Below, piece after piece: positions 1 to 9,379 of a stretch of 64,000 nucleotides of DNA (positions within the stretch are counted from its first letter, which is position 1; the number at the start of each line of letters is the position of its first letter). This DNA comes from Haladaptatus caseinilyticus (GTDB lineage Archaea > Halobacteriota > Halobacteria > Halobacteriales > Haladaptataceae), in the NCBI RefSeq assembly GCF_026248685.1, contig NZ_CP111041.1, forward strand, positions 1 through 64,000, read 5' to 3'. A model generated the notes under the pieces. It was not told where the DNA came from. It saw only the letters and a list, made by a program, of their open reading frames with translations, and ran no database searches. The position numbers and the translations under genes are program-made.

Positions 1-194
1 TTAGGGGCGACGGTGCTGTTCGATTAGTTTGTCGAATAACCACGTCTCTCGAAAACCTCCAAGTGTGCTTGTCTATTGCCTTGGAACGTTTCTGCGATCA
101 GCCTCCTGGCAACGGGGGGACTTTGAAGGGTTTGGCTTCTCCCTTTTCTCATTGTCTGACGTACCTTTTTGTATGTTGTATATGTATACGGCAA
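1..194. other. Upstream flank of parA, no supported gene
   Basis: I see no convincing coding sequence here. Open frames on both strands are antisense to, or extensions of, the parA frame and do not look like proteins. The last 30 bases carry short TGTATAC/GCATATG-type words that recur downstream of the parA partner gene and are listed separately. Confidence 0.4.
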
Positions 195-203
195 ATGCAT
201 ATG
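171..203. promoter_or_regulatory. parA promoter-proximal repeat words (candidate operator)
   Basis: The sequence just before the parA start contains TTGTATATGTATACG followed by AATGCATATGG. These words resemble the repeat units clustered at 1501-1815 downstream of the partner gene. In known partition loci the same protein often binds both the centromere and its own promoter, so autoregulation is a reasonable inference. No binding data can be read from sequence. Confidence 0.4.
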
Positions 204-1094
204 GTCACTGTATCGAGTAACCGGATACTGCGCGCTGCAACCTACGTAGAGAAAGGCGGAGTTGGAAAAACAACGACGTCTGCACACGTAGCTGTTGCAG
301 CTGCACGGGAGCACGACCTCGATGTGCTCCTTATCGACTTGGCCGGGAAACAAAACGATTTGTCGACCCACTTTGGGATGAACGACGAGGTCGAAGATAT
401 CGATGCTCCAATCTCTGCCATTTTCGGCGAAGATTGGGAATTCATTCGAGAGAACATACCGGACGTCGTAGATCGTATGGTGTACGATACTGGGGAGGGC
501 ATCGATCTCATCCCCGCGGATCCGGGACTCGGCGGTGCGGATAACAACCTTGCTAATGTTCCCGTAGAGGAACGGTTTTCAAAGCTAAATGAGTTCATTA
601 CTCAAGATTTGAGCGATCGGTACGACTTCGTGTTGCTCGATCTACCGGGTAAAGAGGACAACATCGCTTTGAACGGTCTGTTCGCCGCTCGGAACGTCAT
701 TGCGCCGCTCAAACCCGGCGCGTTCGAGCGTAATCAGTTAGATAATCTTCGTGACGATCTCGTTGACCTCCGCGAAGAGCACCCGATCGATCCGCAACTC
801 GTCATGGTCATTCCGACGATGGTGAAGAGTTCGACGAACTTGTCAAAGGAGTTCGTCGACGAACTCAAAGAGGCGTATCCAAATCAGGCGGCTCCAGTCC
901 CCGTTCCGAATTCTCAGGACATTTCGAAAAAACAAAACAAAGGCTGCACACTCTTCGCAGTCCCTGAAGATGAGCTGTACAACACGGGTCAGCGTGTACT
1001 AAATGCGTATCGAGAGAACACCACCGAACTCCTCAACCGACTTACAGAGACCAATGAGCCAAGACAAAGCAGAGAAGCTCCTCCAGAGCAGTAA
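201..1094 (+). CDS. parA: ParA/Soj-family partition ATPase
   Basis: A ParA/MinD-type P-loop ATPase that would segregate the replicon by moving a centromere-bound partner. The deviant Walker A motif KGGVGKTT lies at residues 18-25. The A' segment reads LLIDLAGKQND where most ParA proteins have an LIDLDPQ-type sequence, and the Walker B region reads VLLDLPGKED. The 297-residue length is normal for short ParA proteins without an N-terminal HTH. The frame is open upstream to about 63, but the text before 195 is not ParA-like; ATGs at 195 and 201 are both possible and I chose 201, next to the conserved start of the fold. The 3' end overlaps the next gene by 41 nt, which implies coupled expression. 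Confidence 0.85.
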   Translation: MVTVSSNRILRAATYVEKGGVGKTTTSAHVAVAAAREHDLDVLLIDLAGKQNDLSTHFGMNDEVEDIDAPISAIFGEDWEFIRENIPDVVDRMVYDTGEGIDLIPADPGLGGADNNLANVPVEERFSKLNEFITQDLSDRYDFVLLDLPGKEDNIALNGLFAARNVIAPLKPGAFERNQLDNLRDDLVDLREEHPIDPQLVMVIPTMVKSSTNLSKEFVDELKEAYPNQAAPVPVPNSQDISKKQNKGCTLFAVPEDELYNTGQRVLNAYRENTTELLNRLTETNEPRQSREAPPEQ

Positions 1095-1449
1095 GAACCA
1101 GAAGCGTTCAACGTCCGAACCGTCACCGAGTGACGAGGCAGTCGAACTCACGCAAACAATCCAGGAAGCCTACGAAGCAATTGACGACGGTGATGCCAGT
1201 TCGAACATCACTGTTCGAGATACGAATCTCGCAGCACTGTTTCACGGACTCGAGGAATCCGGTGACCTTGCAAACGTTGCGGCTGCCGCTCGCACGGAGT
1301 TAGACCGTGAAGACGACCCTACTGTGAATCGAAGCCAGACTATCGGGGATCTCATTCGAGTCGGATTGCAAGCGGTGGCTCCTGAGACGGTTGACCAAGC
1401 GATGGCGGCGAAAAAAGAGTATCTCTTGTCCAGGGAAAACGAATTCTGA
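1054..1449 (+). CDS. Small acidic partner of ParA (putative ParB-like adaptor)
   Basis: A 131-residue protein whose start overlaps the end of parA by 41 nt, so the two are almost certainly one operon. I do not recognise a named domain. The first 45 residues are polar and probably disordered; the C-terminal half (about residues 55-125) is predicted helical and could form a small DNA-binding fold. Position and size match the small centromere-binding proteins of type Ib-like partition loci, and a repeat cluster follows directly downstream. The functional assignment is inferred from context only. The frame is open to 1003, but the ATG at 1054 is the first plausible start. Confidence 0.6.
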   Translation: MSQDKAEKLLQSSKNQKRSTSEPSPSDEAVELTQTIQEAYEAIDDGDASSNITVRDTNLAALFHGLEESGDLANVAAAARTELDREDDPTVNRSQTIGDLIRVGLQAVAPETVDQAMAAKKEYLLSRENEF

Positions 1450-1496
1450 CTTCGTAATCTGATTCCCCTTCCCGATTGTACATTCTGCATCTATCT

Positions 1497-1815
1497 CCTG
1501 AATATGTATGCTGAATACGTATACGTGGTATGTCTGCTAGTTGCTGATGCTGGCTCACGAGCCGCGTTCAAAGGGTGTCTCGTTTGACCCCGATTTTACC
1601 GGTCTAATACTGCATCCGTATCTGGTATCTCTATGTTGTATACGTATCTAGTATCCATATGCTGACTCTATGTTGGATACCCTCCTCTGATTTCAGAATA
1701 CACTATCGCGTCTCCCCGGATGCAGATTCGAATCCTGAATACTTCTTCTATATCGAAATTCTGCTTATGAATATTGAATACGCATACTGCATATGTTTCT
1801 TGTATCTGAATACTC
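1497..1815. repeat. Cluster of short TGNATAC/GTATNC repeats (candidate centromere)
   Basis: Three sub-blocks (about 1497-1532, 1606-1680 and 1735-1815) are dense in related words such as TGAATACGTATACG, TGCATCCGTATC, TTGTATACGTATC, GTATCCATATGC, TTGGATACC, TTGAATACGCATAC, TGCATATG and TTGTATCTGAATAC. Related words precede parA. The arrangement directly 3' of the parA operon is what a parS-like or iteron-type centromere would look like. The copies are imperfect and the spacing irregular, so the exact unit is not certain. Confidence 0.55.
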
Positions 1816-2243
1816 ACTCAAAAGACGCGGGAGTTGGCCATCACTGCCGCCCTCCCGATGCTCACTACCCGCCGTCGCAACTCCGCATTTCGTGAGTGGC
1901 TGAGTGACATAAAAATACGTGAGGCGGTTATTCGAGACAGCGCATAGATACCGAGTTACCAAGTCTGCCTATGTATTTGGACTATTTTTGATCGTATTGT
2001 AGCGGCGGTCGAAGATCTCGGAGAATCTAGTTATTGTCGTATGGGGAATTCGATGGTATATACCTCATGCCGCTATATGGACTTCTTGGACCGGTGGTTA
2101 GGTGCGTCACAGCTCTTCCAGGGAGCAGGTGAGGGTGACTGTCGACCTGCGACTGGACAATTCGGAAACCGATGTCATCGCTACTGCGCTACCCCGTTGC
2201 GGTGGTACGATGGCCGAGGGACTCCCTCCCCCTCAGCTGTCCA
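1816..2243. other. Intergenic, nothing recognised
   Basis: About 430 bases between the repeat cluster and the convergent SDR gene. Short open frames here do not resemble proteins, and I see no RNA gene. It presumably holds the 3' end of the minus-strand operon transcript. Confidence 0.4.
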
Positions 2244-3044
2244 TCACTCGTTCCGCCGCTCTCGATAATCCGGGAGCATGTCGTCCTGCATTACCGCAGT
2301 TCGACCACCGTCCGCGAGGATGTTCGCGCCGGTGACGAACGCCGCGTCATCGCTCGCCAGAAACGCGACGACACCCGCGATATCCGCGGGCCTGCCGAGA
2401 CGACCCACCGGATGAATGGCTTCCAACTCGCGACGGCGCTCCGAAGACATCTCGTCGGTGGTTCTCTCGATGGCGACCCAGCCGGGGTTAACCGTATTGA
2501 CGCGAACCTGCGGTCCGAAGTCGAGCGCCATCCCGCGGGTCATTCCGTTGATTCCCGCCTTTACCGCATTGTACGGGAAGATGTCCGGCGTGGTTTGAAA
2601 CGCGTGATTCGAGGAAATGTTGACGATGGCTCCACGGTCCATGTGCGGGAGCGCGTGTTTCGCACAGAGCCAGTACGACCGAAAGTCGGTTTCGAGGACG
2701 AACGACCAGTCGTCGAGGGATGCATCGGCCGCGCTCGTTTCGGTTTCCACGCCAGCGTTGTTGACGAGGACGTCGACGCCGCCGAACGTCTCGTCTGTCA
2801 CTTCGAACAGGGCGGCGATATCATCGGGATCACGCATGTCCGCACGGACGAACTCGGCGACGCCGCCGTCCTCACGAATGTCGGCGACAGTTCCCTCGCC
2901 GGCGGCACGAGTCCGTCCCGTGACGACGACGTTCGCCCCTTCCGCAGCGAATCGCCGTGCCACACCTTCGCCGATGCCGCGTGTCGAACCGGTGATGACC
3001 ACGGTCTGGCCGTCGAACCGGCCGGAAATTGGTTGTCCGGTCAT
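2244..3044 (-). CDS. SDR-family oxidoreductase, last gene of galactonate operon
   Basis: A classical short-chain dehydrogenase/reductase of 266 residues. The nucleotide motif TGSTRGIG is at residues 18-25, NNAG at 95-98, the catalytic Ser in NISS near 144, and the Tyr/Lys pair in YNAVK at 158/162, so the active site looks intact. The ATG at 3044 lies 2 nt after the stop of the galactonate dehydratase gene; a GTG at 3053 would give three more residues and an overlap. Being the last gene of a sugar-acid operon, it could oxidise the free sugar to the lactone or act on a deoxy-keto acid. The substrate cannot be read from sequence. Confidence 0.88.
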   Translation of the reverse strand: MTGQPISGRFDGQTVVITGSTRGIGEGVARRFAAEGANVVVTGRTRAAGEGTVADIREDGGVAEFVRADMRDPDDIAALFEVTDETFGGVDVLVNNAGVETETSAADASLDDWSFVLETDFRSYWLCAKHALPHMDRGAIVNISSNHAFQTTPDIFPYNAVKAGINGMTRGMALDFGPQVRVNTVNPGWVAIERTTDEMSSERRRELEAIHPVGRLGRPADIAGVVAFLASDDAAFVTGANILADGGRTAVMQDDMLPDYRERRNE

Positions 3045-3046
3045 TA

Positions 3047-4198
3047 TTACCACTCCGCGACGGAACCGTCGTCTCGATGCCAGACCGGGTTGTGCCAGTC
3101 GACTTCGTGTTCGGCCCGCTCGTGAACCGTCTTCTCGTCGATACTGATCCCAAGACCGGGCGCTGTGGGGAGGTCGATGTACCCTTCATGATAGTCGAAC
3201 ACGTCGGGGTCGGCGAGATAATCTAGCACGTCGCTGGTCTCGTTGTAGTGGATATCGAGACTCTGTTCCTGAATAAGCGTGTTCGGTGAACAAGCGTCGA
3301 CCTGCACGCAGGAAGCGAGCGCGATCGGACCGAGCGGGCAGTGTGGTGCGACCGCTACGTCGTACGCCTCGGCCATCGCCGCGATCTTCTTCACCTCGGT
3401 GATGCCGCCCGCGTGGCTCAAGTCGGGTTGGATGATGTCCACGGTGCCGTCCTCGAACACCTCTTTGAAATCCCACCGAGAGTACATCCGCTCGCCCGTC
3501 GCGATGGGAGTCGTCGTGTGTTGTGCTATCTCGCCGAGTGCGTCGTTGTGTTCGGGTAAAACCGGCTCTTCGATGAAGAATGGGTCGTATGGCTCGAGCG
3601 CTTCGACCAACCGTTTGGCCATCGGCTTCGGGACGCGGCCGTGGAAATCGACCCCGATGTCGACGTCGCTTCCCACGGCGTCGCGAACCTGTGCGAGTCG
3701 TTCGACTGCGTCGTCGACCGCCGTCGGCGTGTCGACCAGTCGCATTTCGGACGTCGCGTTCATCTTCAGTGCGGTGAATCCGGCATCGACTTTCTCCGCC
3801 GCAGCTTGGCCGACGTCGGCCGGCCGGTCGCCGCCGATCCACTGGTAGACGCGGATACGGTTGCGCGCCCGTCCACCGAGCAGTTCGTACACCGGTGCGT
3901 CGTACTGCTTTCCCTTGATGTCCCAGAGCGCTTGATCGATACCGGCGATGGCACTCATGAGTATCGGCCCGCCACGGTAGAAACCGCCGCGGTACATCGT
4001 CTGCCAGTGGTTCTCGATGGGCAACGGGTCTTCGCCCAGTAGATAGTTATCCATCAGTTCCTCGACGGCGGCGCGAACCGTTTTCGCGCGCCCTTCGACG
4101 ACCGGTTCGCCCCAGCCGACGATACCGTTGCTCGTGGTGACTTTCAAAAAGAGCCACCGCGGTGGTACTTCGAACAGCTCGTAATCGACTATTCTCAT
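3047..4198 (-). CDS. dgoD: D-galactonate dehydratase (enolase superfamily)
   Basis: Enolase-superfamily enzyme that dehydrates D-galactonate to 2-keto-3-deoxygalactonate in the De Ley-Doudoroff route. Full-length similarity to bacterial DgoD is clear, including PPRW near the start, YRGGPILMSAIAGIDQALWD (about 74-93), QPDLSHAGGITE, APHCPLGP and the C-terminal NSVAEW-like end (here GSVAEW). Metal ligands D184, E210 and E236 and catalytic histidines H186 (VDFHGR) and H286 are in place. The 383-residue length is normal. The ATG overlaps the stop of the upstream GH2 gene by 4 nt (ATGA), so translation is coupled. This is the best-defined catalytic step of the operon. Confidence 0.92.
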   Translation of the reverse strand: MRIVDYELFEVPPRWLFLKVTTSNGIVGWGEPVVEGRAKTVRAAVEELMDNYLLGEDPLPIENHWQTMYRGGFYRGGPILMSAIAGIDQALWDIKGKQYDAPVYELLGGRARNRIRVYQWIGGDRPADVGQAAAEKVDAGFTALKMNATSEMRLVDTPTAVDDAVERLAQVRDAVGSDVDIGVDFHGRVPKPMAKRLVEALEPYDPFFIEEPVLPEHNDALGEIAQHTTTPIATGERMYSRWDFKEVFEDGTVDIIQPDLSHAGGITEVKKIAAMAEAYDVAVAPHCPLGPIALASCVQVDACSPNTLIQEQSLDIHYNETSDVLDYLADPDVFDYHEGYIDLPTAPGLGISIDEKTVHERAEHEVDWHNPVWHRDDGSVAEW

Positions 4199-6906
4199 TC
4201 GTTTGTAACCTTCTCGATGACGTTACTCATAAGTATCGTTGCCGTCGGATGGTTTCCATACGTCTCCGTGACCCTGAACGTGCACGCCGTGATGGTTCCC
4301 GCACCGAACTGACGGGTCAAAAGCGGACTTCCCTCGTTGACGAGCCAACCCTCAATGTAGCCGACGTGAACGTCGTCGGATTCCTCGATACCTGTCACGA
4401 CCGCGTACGGATAGAGGTCGTCAAACGCCCAGCCCAGTCGCCGATCAGTGACGATGTCACCCACTAGCTCGGAGTCGCTGTAAAACAACGAGGAGACGAG
4501 GTTCCAGCTCTCGGTGACGGGGAGTTCGCGGAACTCGAAGGGACTTTCGTCGGCCATTGTACCGTCCGAACCGGGGACGAGAAGAACGTTCCCTCCATCC
4601 TCGGCAAACGCGCGGACGGAATCGTTCACTTCCGTGACGATGGCGACGTCGATGTCCTCGTTCAGTTCGTGCTGCGTGGCGATACCGTTGTCCGCCGCCG
4701 CCACGTTGGGGCTTATCGCACCACGAACGAGCGCCGTTACGCCGTCGTTCGCGGCCGATGTCCTATCGAGAACCCAAAGTCGTTCCGTCGTCGTGACCGT
4801 CTCGATCGACGTTTTGAGGGTCGCGGTCACCTCGTCCGTGAAGTCACTCATGCCGAACGTGCTGACGGTGAAAGCGTCAGTAATACGTTCGATGCTTGCA
4901 CTATCGACGCTGGCAGTCATCGTTCCGGCAGCGTTGAACGCCTCCCACGAGATGTCAGCTTCGATAGGGTCGGCGGTATCGTTGACGACGACCACGTCGA
5001 TCGGTATCTCGTCGCCGCTCCATGCGGTTCTGGAATGGGGTTCGAGCCGGAGCATTATCGGGCCGTTCACCGATGCGAATTCGTCGCAGAATGCTTTCTC
5101 CTCGCGGTAGTAGTCGAGGAGTCCGTTGAACTCCCATTCGATGTCCGAGAACTCGGTGATGACGTAGCCGCCGATATCCTCTCGGGTGCGCATCTGTCCG
5201 ATAACGTCCGCTATCGAGACGAACTCGCGTTCCTGCCAAACGGCCGCGAGGTCTTCGTAGCCGTCGAACACGGACGAGAGAAACGAATTCTCGAACCGAC
5301 TGTCTATGCCAGCCGGCCGCTTGATTGGGTCGTCGAAGAAGTCGTGGTCGAACCACGACGGTTCGCTGCCGTATCGGTCGCGAAACGCGTCCACGTCGAA
5401 GAGACCCCACGTACCGAACTCCGAGATGACGATGGGTGACTCATCGGGGTCGGTCTCAGTGGCGCCGTAGTTGTCCGCGGGATGCGCGATGATGTGGTCG
5501 AGGTCGTCACCCCACGCGTCGGTGCGATCCGGACTGACGAAGTAGCGGTGGTAGTCATTGATGTCCGTGGCGACGTGCGCCCACCCCGAGTTGTCACAAA
5601 TAGGCCGCGTTGAGTCCCACTCGCGGACGGTCTCGTACAGTTCGGCTAGGTACTGCTGTTTTTCCTCGTCGGTCCATAGCGATTCTTCGCCTTCTTCGTA
5701 GTGACCGCCGATACCCCACTCTTCGTTGTAGAGGCTCCACGCCACGACGCTCGGGGAATTGTAGTCGCGTTCGATGAGTGCCCGTATTTGGTCACGAACC
5801 TCGCGCTTCGAGCGCTCGGTGTACACCGAGGGGTTCGCCGGTTCCTCCCAGACGAGGATACCGAGTCGGTCGGCCGCCTCGACGAAGTCGGGATGTGCGG
5901 GCTTGATGTGTTTTCGAAGCATGTTGAACCCGAGATCCTTCGCAATTCGAATCTCGCGCTCGAAGAGCCCCTCCTCGAAGGGGCGATACAGCGTTTCGGG
6001 GTAGTATCCCTGATCGAGCGCGCCGCGGAGCCGCAGCGGTTCGCCGTTGAGAAGGAACCGGTCATCGGTCACCTCGAAGCTTCGCATGCCGAAGTAGTCC
6101 TCGTAGCGATCGACGATTTCACCGTCCGCGCAGAGATATATCGTGAGGTCGTAGCAATGTGGTGATTCGGGTGTCCAGTAGCGTGGATTCTCGATATCGA
6201 GTTCGACCGTCGGGTCGCTATCACCGAGTTCGGTCGCTGTTTCCGCGACTGTTTCGCCGTCGGATGTGGCGGCAACCGCTGCCGACAGGTCGCGCGACTC
6301 GTCGGCCGTCTCGACCGTTAGTTCGACTTCCGCGGTGTCGGTGTCGAGATGTGGTGTGACGCGCGCGCTCGTCGTCCGCGTTTTCGGTCGAGTACGAATC
6401 TCCACGTCTCCCCACATACCGCTCACTCGCGTATACCACGGTTTTCCTTGCTTTCCGTGGGGGATCTCCTCGATGTCGTCGGGGTCGAAGACCCGAACGA
6501 CAACCCAGTTTTCGCCCGCGTGCGATTCGTCCGTTATATCGAACTCGAACGGGAGATACCCGTCACGGTGGCTCCCGATTTCCTCGCCGTTCACCCAGAC
6601 GGTCGCCTCGTAATCGACGGCCGCGAAGGAGAGCGCGGTTCGTTCGTCCGCGTCGGTCTCCGGTATCTCGATTCGGCGGCGATACCACGCGACCCCCGTG
6701 TAATCGAGATACGCTTCGCGCTCCTGCCACGCGTGGGGAACCTCGACCGTCGTCCGCTCCGGCCAATCGGCGTCGGAGACAAACCAGTCGTCGTCGAGAC
6801 CGTTGTCGTCCGGGTCGAGTGCGAACTCCCACGCGCCGTTCAGCGACCGTTTGGTTCGATACGTTTCTTCGATAGATTGCGTTCGTAAGTATTGTCGTTC
6901 GTTCAT
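4195..6906 (-). CDS. Glycoside hydrolase family 2 protein (beta-galactosidase/glucuronidase type)
   Basis: A 903-residue retaining beta-glycosidase with GH2 architecture: jelly-roll sugar-binding domain (about 20-170), immunoglobulin-like domain (about 175-280), TIM barrel (about 285-600) and a long C-terminal extension of beta-rich domains. The acid/base Glu is E395 in SLYNEE and the nucleophile E496 in ISEFGTWG. There is no signal peptide, so it acts in the cytoplasm on material brought in by the adjacent ABC importer. Next to galactonate dehydratase, a beta-galactosidase role is the natural guess, but GH2 also includes glucuronidases, mannosidases and arabinosidases. Confidence 0.9.
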   Translation of the reverse strand: MNERQYLRTQSIEETYRTKRSLNGAWEFALDPDDNGLDDDWFVSDADWPERTTVEVPHAWQEREAYLDYTGVAWYRRRIEIPETDADERTALSFAAVDYEATVWVNGEEIGSHRDGYLPFEFDITDESHAGENWVVVRVFDPDDIEEIPHGKQGKPWYTRVSGMWGDVEIRTRPKTRTTSARVTPHLDTDTAEVELTVETADESRDLSAAVAATSDGETVAETATELGDSDPTVELDIENPRYWTPESPHCYDLTIYLCADGEIVDRYEDYFGMRSFEVTDDRFLLNGEPLRLRGALDQGYYPETLYRPFEEGLFEREIRIAKDLGFNMLRKHIKPAHPDFVEAADRLGILVWEEPANPSVYTERSKREVRDQIRALIERDYNSPSVVAWSLYNEEWGIGGHYEEGEESLWTDEEKQQYLAELYETVREWDSTRPICDNSGWAHVATDINDYHRYFVSPDRTDAWGDDLDHIIAHPADNYGATETDPDESPIVISEFGTWGLFDVDAFRDRYGSEPSWFDHDFFDDPIKRPAGIDSRFENSFLSSVFDGYEDLAAVWQEREFVSIADVIGQMRTREDIGGYVITEFSDIEWEFNGLLDYYREEKAFCDEFASVNGPIMLRLEPHSRTAWSGDEIPIDVVVVNDTADPIEADISWEAFNAAGTMTASVDSASIERITDAFTVSTFGMSDFTDEVTATLKTSIETVTTTERLWVLDRTSAANDGVTALVRGAISPNVAAADNGIATQHELNEDIDVAIVTEVNDSVRAFAEDGGNVLLVPGSDGTMADESPFEFRELPVTESWNLVSSLFYSDSELVGDIVTDRRLGWAFDDLYPYAVVTGIEESDDVHVGYIEGWLVNEGSPLLTRQFGAGTITACTFRVTETYGNHPTATILMSNVIEKVTNE

Positions 6907-6915
6907 ACACTGTGT

Positions 6916-7596
6916 TTATATTTCGGTCGAAAAGCCATTCGAATTACGGAGTCGGTCGGTCGCTTCGTGGTCGGCCCTGCCGTCTTCCCGTTCGGCGTCG
7001 AAGACGAACTGGTGCAACGAGAAAGCGACTGCGGGGAACAATAGGGCAAAGCCGACGGTCAGCGCGGCCGTCGCGACGAAGACTACGAACGTCAGCAGTC
7101 CCGTCGTGAGAACGAGCGTCGGGTGCCCCGTGACCTGCGTGCGGCCAAAGTGGAGTGCCGCGGATACCGACGCGCCGTCGGAGAGCGACACGAACGCTGG
7201 GACGAGTACGAGTACCGCGTACAGGGCTGCGTAGGCACAGACGACCGAGAGCACCGTTGCGGTCGTCCCCGAATCGAGAGCGGCGGTTGCGTACAACCCC
7301 GCTCCTAGGGCGGGGAGTATCGGAAGCGCGCTCAGCAAGGTCGCGTGAATGCCATTCGTCCGTACCCGTTCGACGACGACACCACGGTCGATACACTCGA
7401 ACTGGCGGAGCGACCGAATCGCTGTGTACGCGCCGAGTGTCGCGGGGCCAACGGTGACGAGCGGTATCGAAGCGACGAACCATACGATGCTTATCCCGAC
7501 GAGCGCGGTGAGATGACGGTAGACGAATCGCCCGGTCTTGGTGAGGGCCGTCCGAAGTCGTTCGTCGTCGGCGTTATCGGGGTTCTCGCACATCAT
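6916..7596 (-). CDS. DUF624-family membrane protein
   Basis: A 226-residue integral membrane protein of the DUF624/YesL type. An N-terminal block with WFVASIPLVTVGPATLGAYTA (split around residue 38) is the family hallmark, and about five hydrophobic segments follow. YesL-type genes accompany carbohydrate ABC importers and glycosidases in many bacteria; their function is unknown. The ATG at 7596 overlaps the stop of the upstream permease by 4 nt. The frame is open further upstream, but that part is antisense-like and not hydrophobic. The GH2 gene starts 10 nt beyond its end. Confidence 0.8.
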   Translation of the reverse strand: MMCENPDNADDERLRTALTKTGRFVYRHLTALVGISIVWFVASIPLVTVGPATLGAYTAIRSLRQFECIDRGVVVERVRTNGIHATLLSALPILPALGAGLYATAALDSGTTATVLSVVCAYAALYAVLVLVPAFVSLSDGASVSAALHFGRTQVTGHPTLVLTTGLLTFVVFVATAALTVGFALLFPAVAFSLHQFVFDAEREDGRADHEATDRLRNSNGFSTEI

Positions 7597-8453
7597 CCCT
7601 TCGTCCCCTGGATCTGGATGGCGTTGATCAGGTAATCCTGTAGCAACAGGAAGACGACGAATAGGGGCAGTGACGCGATGAGCGTCGCCGCCATCATCAA
7701 CCCCGGCTGGAACACCTGACTGCTCGACAGCGTCACCAATCCGATGGGGAGCGTGTACGACCCCTCCGACTGGAGGACGATGAGCGGCCAGAGGAACTGA
7801 TTCCAACTGCTAACGAAGGTGAACAGCGCCAGCGCCGTCAGCGGTGATTTCATCATCGGCAACATCAGCCGCGAGTATATCCGGAACGTCGAAAAGCCGT
7901 CGAGGCGTGCTGCCTCCTCTAGTTCGTCAGGGAAATCCCGGAAGAACTGCACGAGCAGAAAGACGCCGAGCGGCCCCGCGGTCAGCGGGAGGATGACACC
8001 CGCGTAGCTACTGATGAGGCCGAGATCGGACACGAGCGTGTACAGCGGGACGATGTTCACGTACGCGGGTACCATGAAACTGGCGATGATGACGCTCAAC
8101 ACGAACTTCCGGCCGGGCCAGTCGAGGCGCGTCAGCGAAAACGCGATAAGCGAATCGAAGAGCAGCACCACGAGCGTCGTAATTCCGGCGATGAGGAGCG
8201 TATTCAGCGTCCACTGGAGGATGAGCGACTCCGAGAGGACGTACTGATACCACTGGAGCGTCGGTTCCGACGGAATCCAGTGTGGAACCCGCGAAAACAT
8301 CTCCGAGCGTGGTTTGAGCGAAAGCGAGATCATCCACGCGTACGGGACGAGGAACAACGCTGCCACTCCGTACAGGGCGGCGTACAACCCGACCGTTCGA
8401 ATGGACGTATCCTCGATTCGGCTCCGTAGCGCGTCGGTCGCTTGCGTGCTCAT
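7593..8453 (-). CDS. Carbohydrate ABC transporter permease (MalG/UgpE type)
   Basis: Inner-membrane permease of a CUT1 sugar importer, 286 residues and six predicted membrane segments. The cytoplasmic EAA loop reads EEAARLDGFSTFRIYSRLMLP, with the conserved EAA...G signature that contacts the ATPase. It pairs with the neighbouring MalF-type permease, whose stop overlaps its start by 4 nt. The C-terminal end (INAIQIQGTKG) resembles the usual GxxxGAVKG ending of this family. Confidence 0.93.
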   Translation of the reverse strand: MSTQATDALRSRIEDTSIRTVGLYAALYGVAALFLVPYAWMISLSLKPRSEMFSRVPHWIPSEPTLQWYQYVLSESLILQWTLNTLLIAGITTLVVLLFDSLIAFSLTRLDWPGRKFVLSVIIASFMVPAYVNIVPLYTLVSDLGLISSYAGVILPLTAGPLGVFLLVQFFRDFPDELEEAARLDGFSTFRIYSRLMLPMMKSPLTALALFTFVSSWNQFLWPLIVLQSEGSYTLPIGLVTLSSSQVFQPGLMMAATLIASLPLFVVFLLLQDYLINAIQIQGTKG

Positions 8454-9376
8454 GCGGAATCACCCGCCAGTTTGTAGTTCACCATCGAGACGGCGATGAG
8501 CACCACGAAGAGGAAGTATCCCACCGCGGCCGCGTAGCCGAACTCGTGCTGGTTGAACGCCGCTTTGTACAGATACATCACGAGGGTGTCCGTCGCGTTG
8601 CCCGGCCCGCCGCCGGTCATGATAAACACCTGACCGAATATCTGAAACGAGGCGATGAACTGGACGACGGTGACGAACACTAGCGCCGGCTTCATCTGTG
8701 GCAACGTGATGTCCCGAAACGCTCGCCATCCGTAGGCACCATCGAGTCGCGCAGCCTCGTACAGTCGCTCGGGAATCCCCTGCCGTGCCGACAGAAGGAT
8801 GACGAAGTTGAACCCGAGGGTCCACCAGATGGTCGCCAGCGCGACGGCGGGCATCCCGAACGTCGCCGAGTTCAACCAGTTCGGCGGTTCGATACCTATC
8901 TGCATGATGTAGTAGTTGAACACGCCGTAACTGGGTGCGTACAGTTCGATCCAGATGAGCGCGACGACGGCGACCGTCAGCACGTACGGACTGAAAAACA
9001 CCATCCGAAGGAATCGACGGCCTTTCAGCTGTCGGTTGACGCCGAGCGCGAGCGCCAGTCCGAGCATAACGAGTGGCGGGACGGTGAGTACGACGAAGTA
9101 TACGGTATTCCAGAGCGCGTTCCAGAACATCGGGTCGTTTATCATTCGGACATAGTTCTCGAGGAAGACGAACTCCGACTGCGAGGGATAAATCGCGTTC
9201 CAGTCGTGTAAACTCATGTACAGTCCCTTTAGCAGGGGGTACAGGAGGAAGACCGAAAACACCAGCAGGTAGGGGAGCGAGAACAGGATTCCTTCGAGCG
9301 TCTCCTGATTCCGTATCTCGGTGTTGTTCTCCCTCGCCGCCCGGAGGCGGCGAACGAGACGGGTTGGGACGGACAT
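8450..9376 (-). CDS. Carbohydrate ABC transporter permease (MalF/UgpA type)
   Basis: First permease of the CUT1 importer, 308 residues. The N-terminal membrane helix region LLYPLLKGLYMSLHDWN is typical of MalF/UgpA, and the EAA loop EAARLDGAYGWRAFRDITLPQ is intact. It starts 3 nt after the binding-protein stop and overlaps the second permease by 4 nt, so the importer genes are co-translated. Confidence 0.93.
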   Translation of the reverse strand: MSVPTRLVRRLRAARENNTEIRNQETLEGILFSLPYLLVFSVFLLYPLLKGLYMSLHDWNAIYPSQSEFVFLENYVRMINDPMFWNALWNTVYFVVLTVPPLVMLGLALALGVNRQLKGRRFLRMVFFSPYVLTVAVVALIWIELYAPSYGVFNYYIMQIGIEPPNWLNSATFGMPAVALATIWWTLGFNFVILLSARQGIPERLYEAARLDGAYGWRAFRDITLPQMKPALVFVTVVQFIASFQIFGQVFIMTGGGPGNATDTLVMYLYKAAFNQHEFGYAAAVGYFLFVVLIAVSMVNYKLAGDSA

Positions 9377-9379
9377 CGT

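Noticed and set aside
63-200. N-terminal extension of ParA
   Set aside because: The residues before the ATG at 195/201 are hydrophobic or cysteine-rich and do not match ParA; the conserved fold begins right after 201.
2172-3125. 317-codon plus-strand open frame
   Set aside because: It is antisense to the SDR gene, whose motifs are intact; the frame is an effect of GC-rich third positions.
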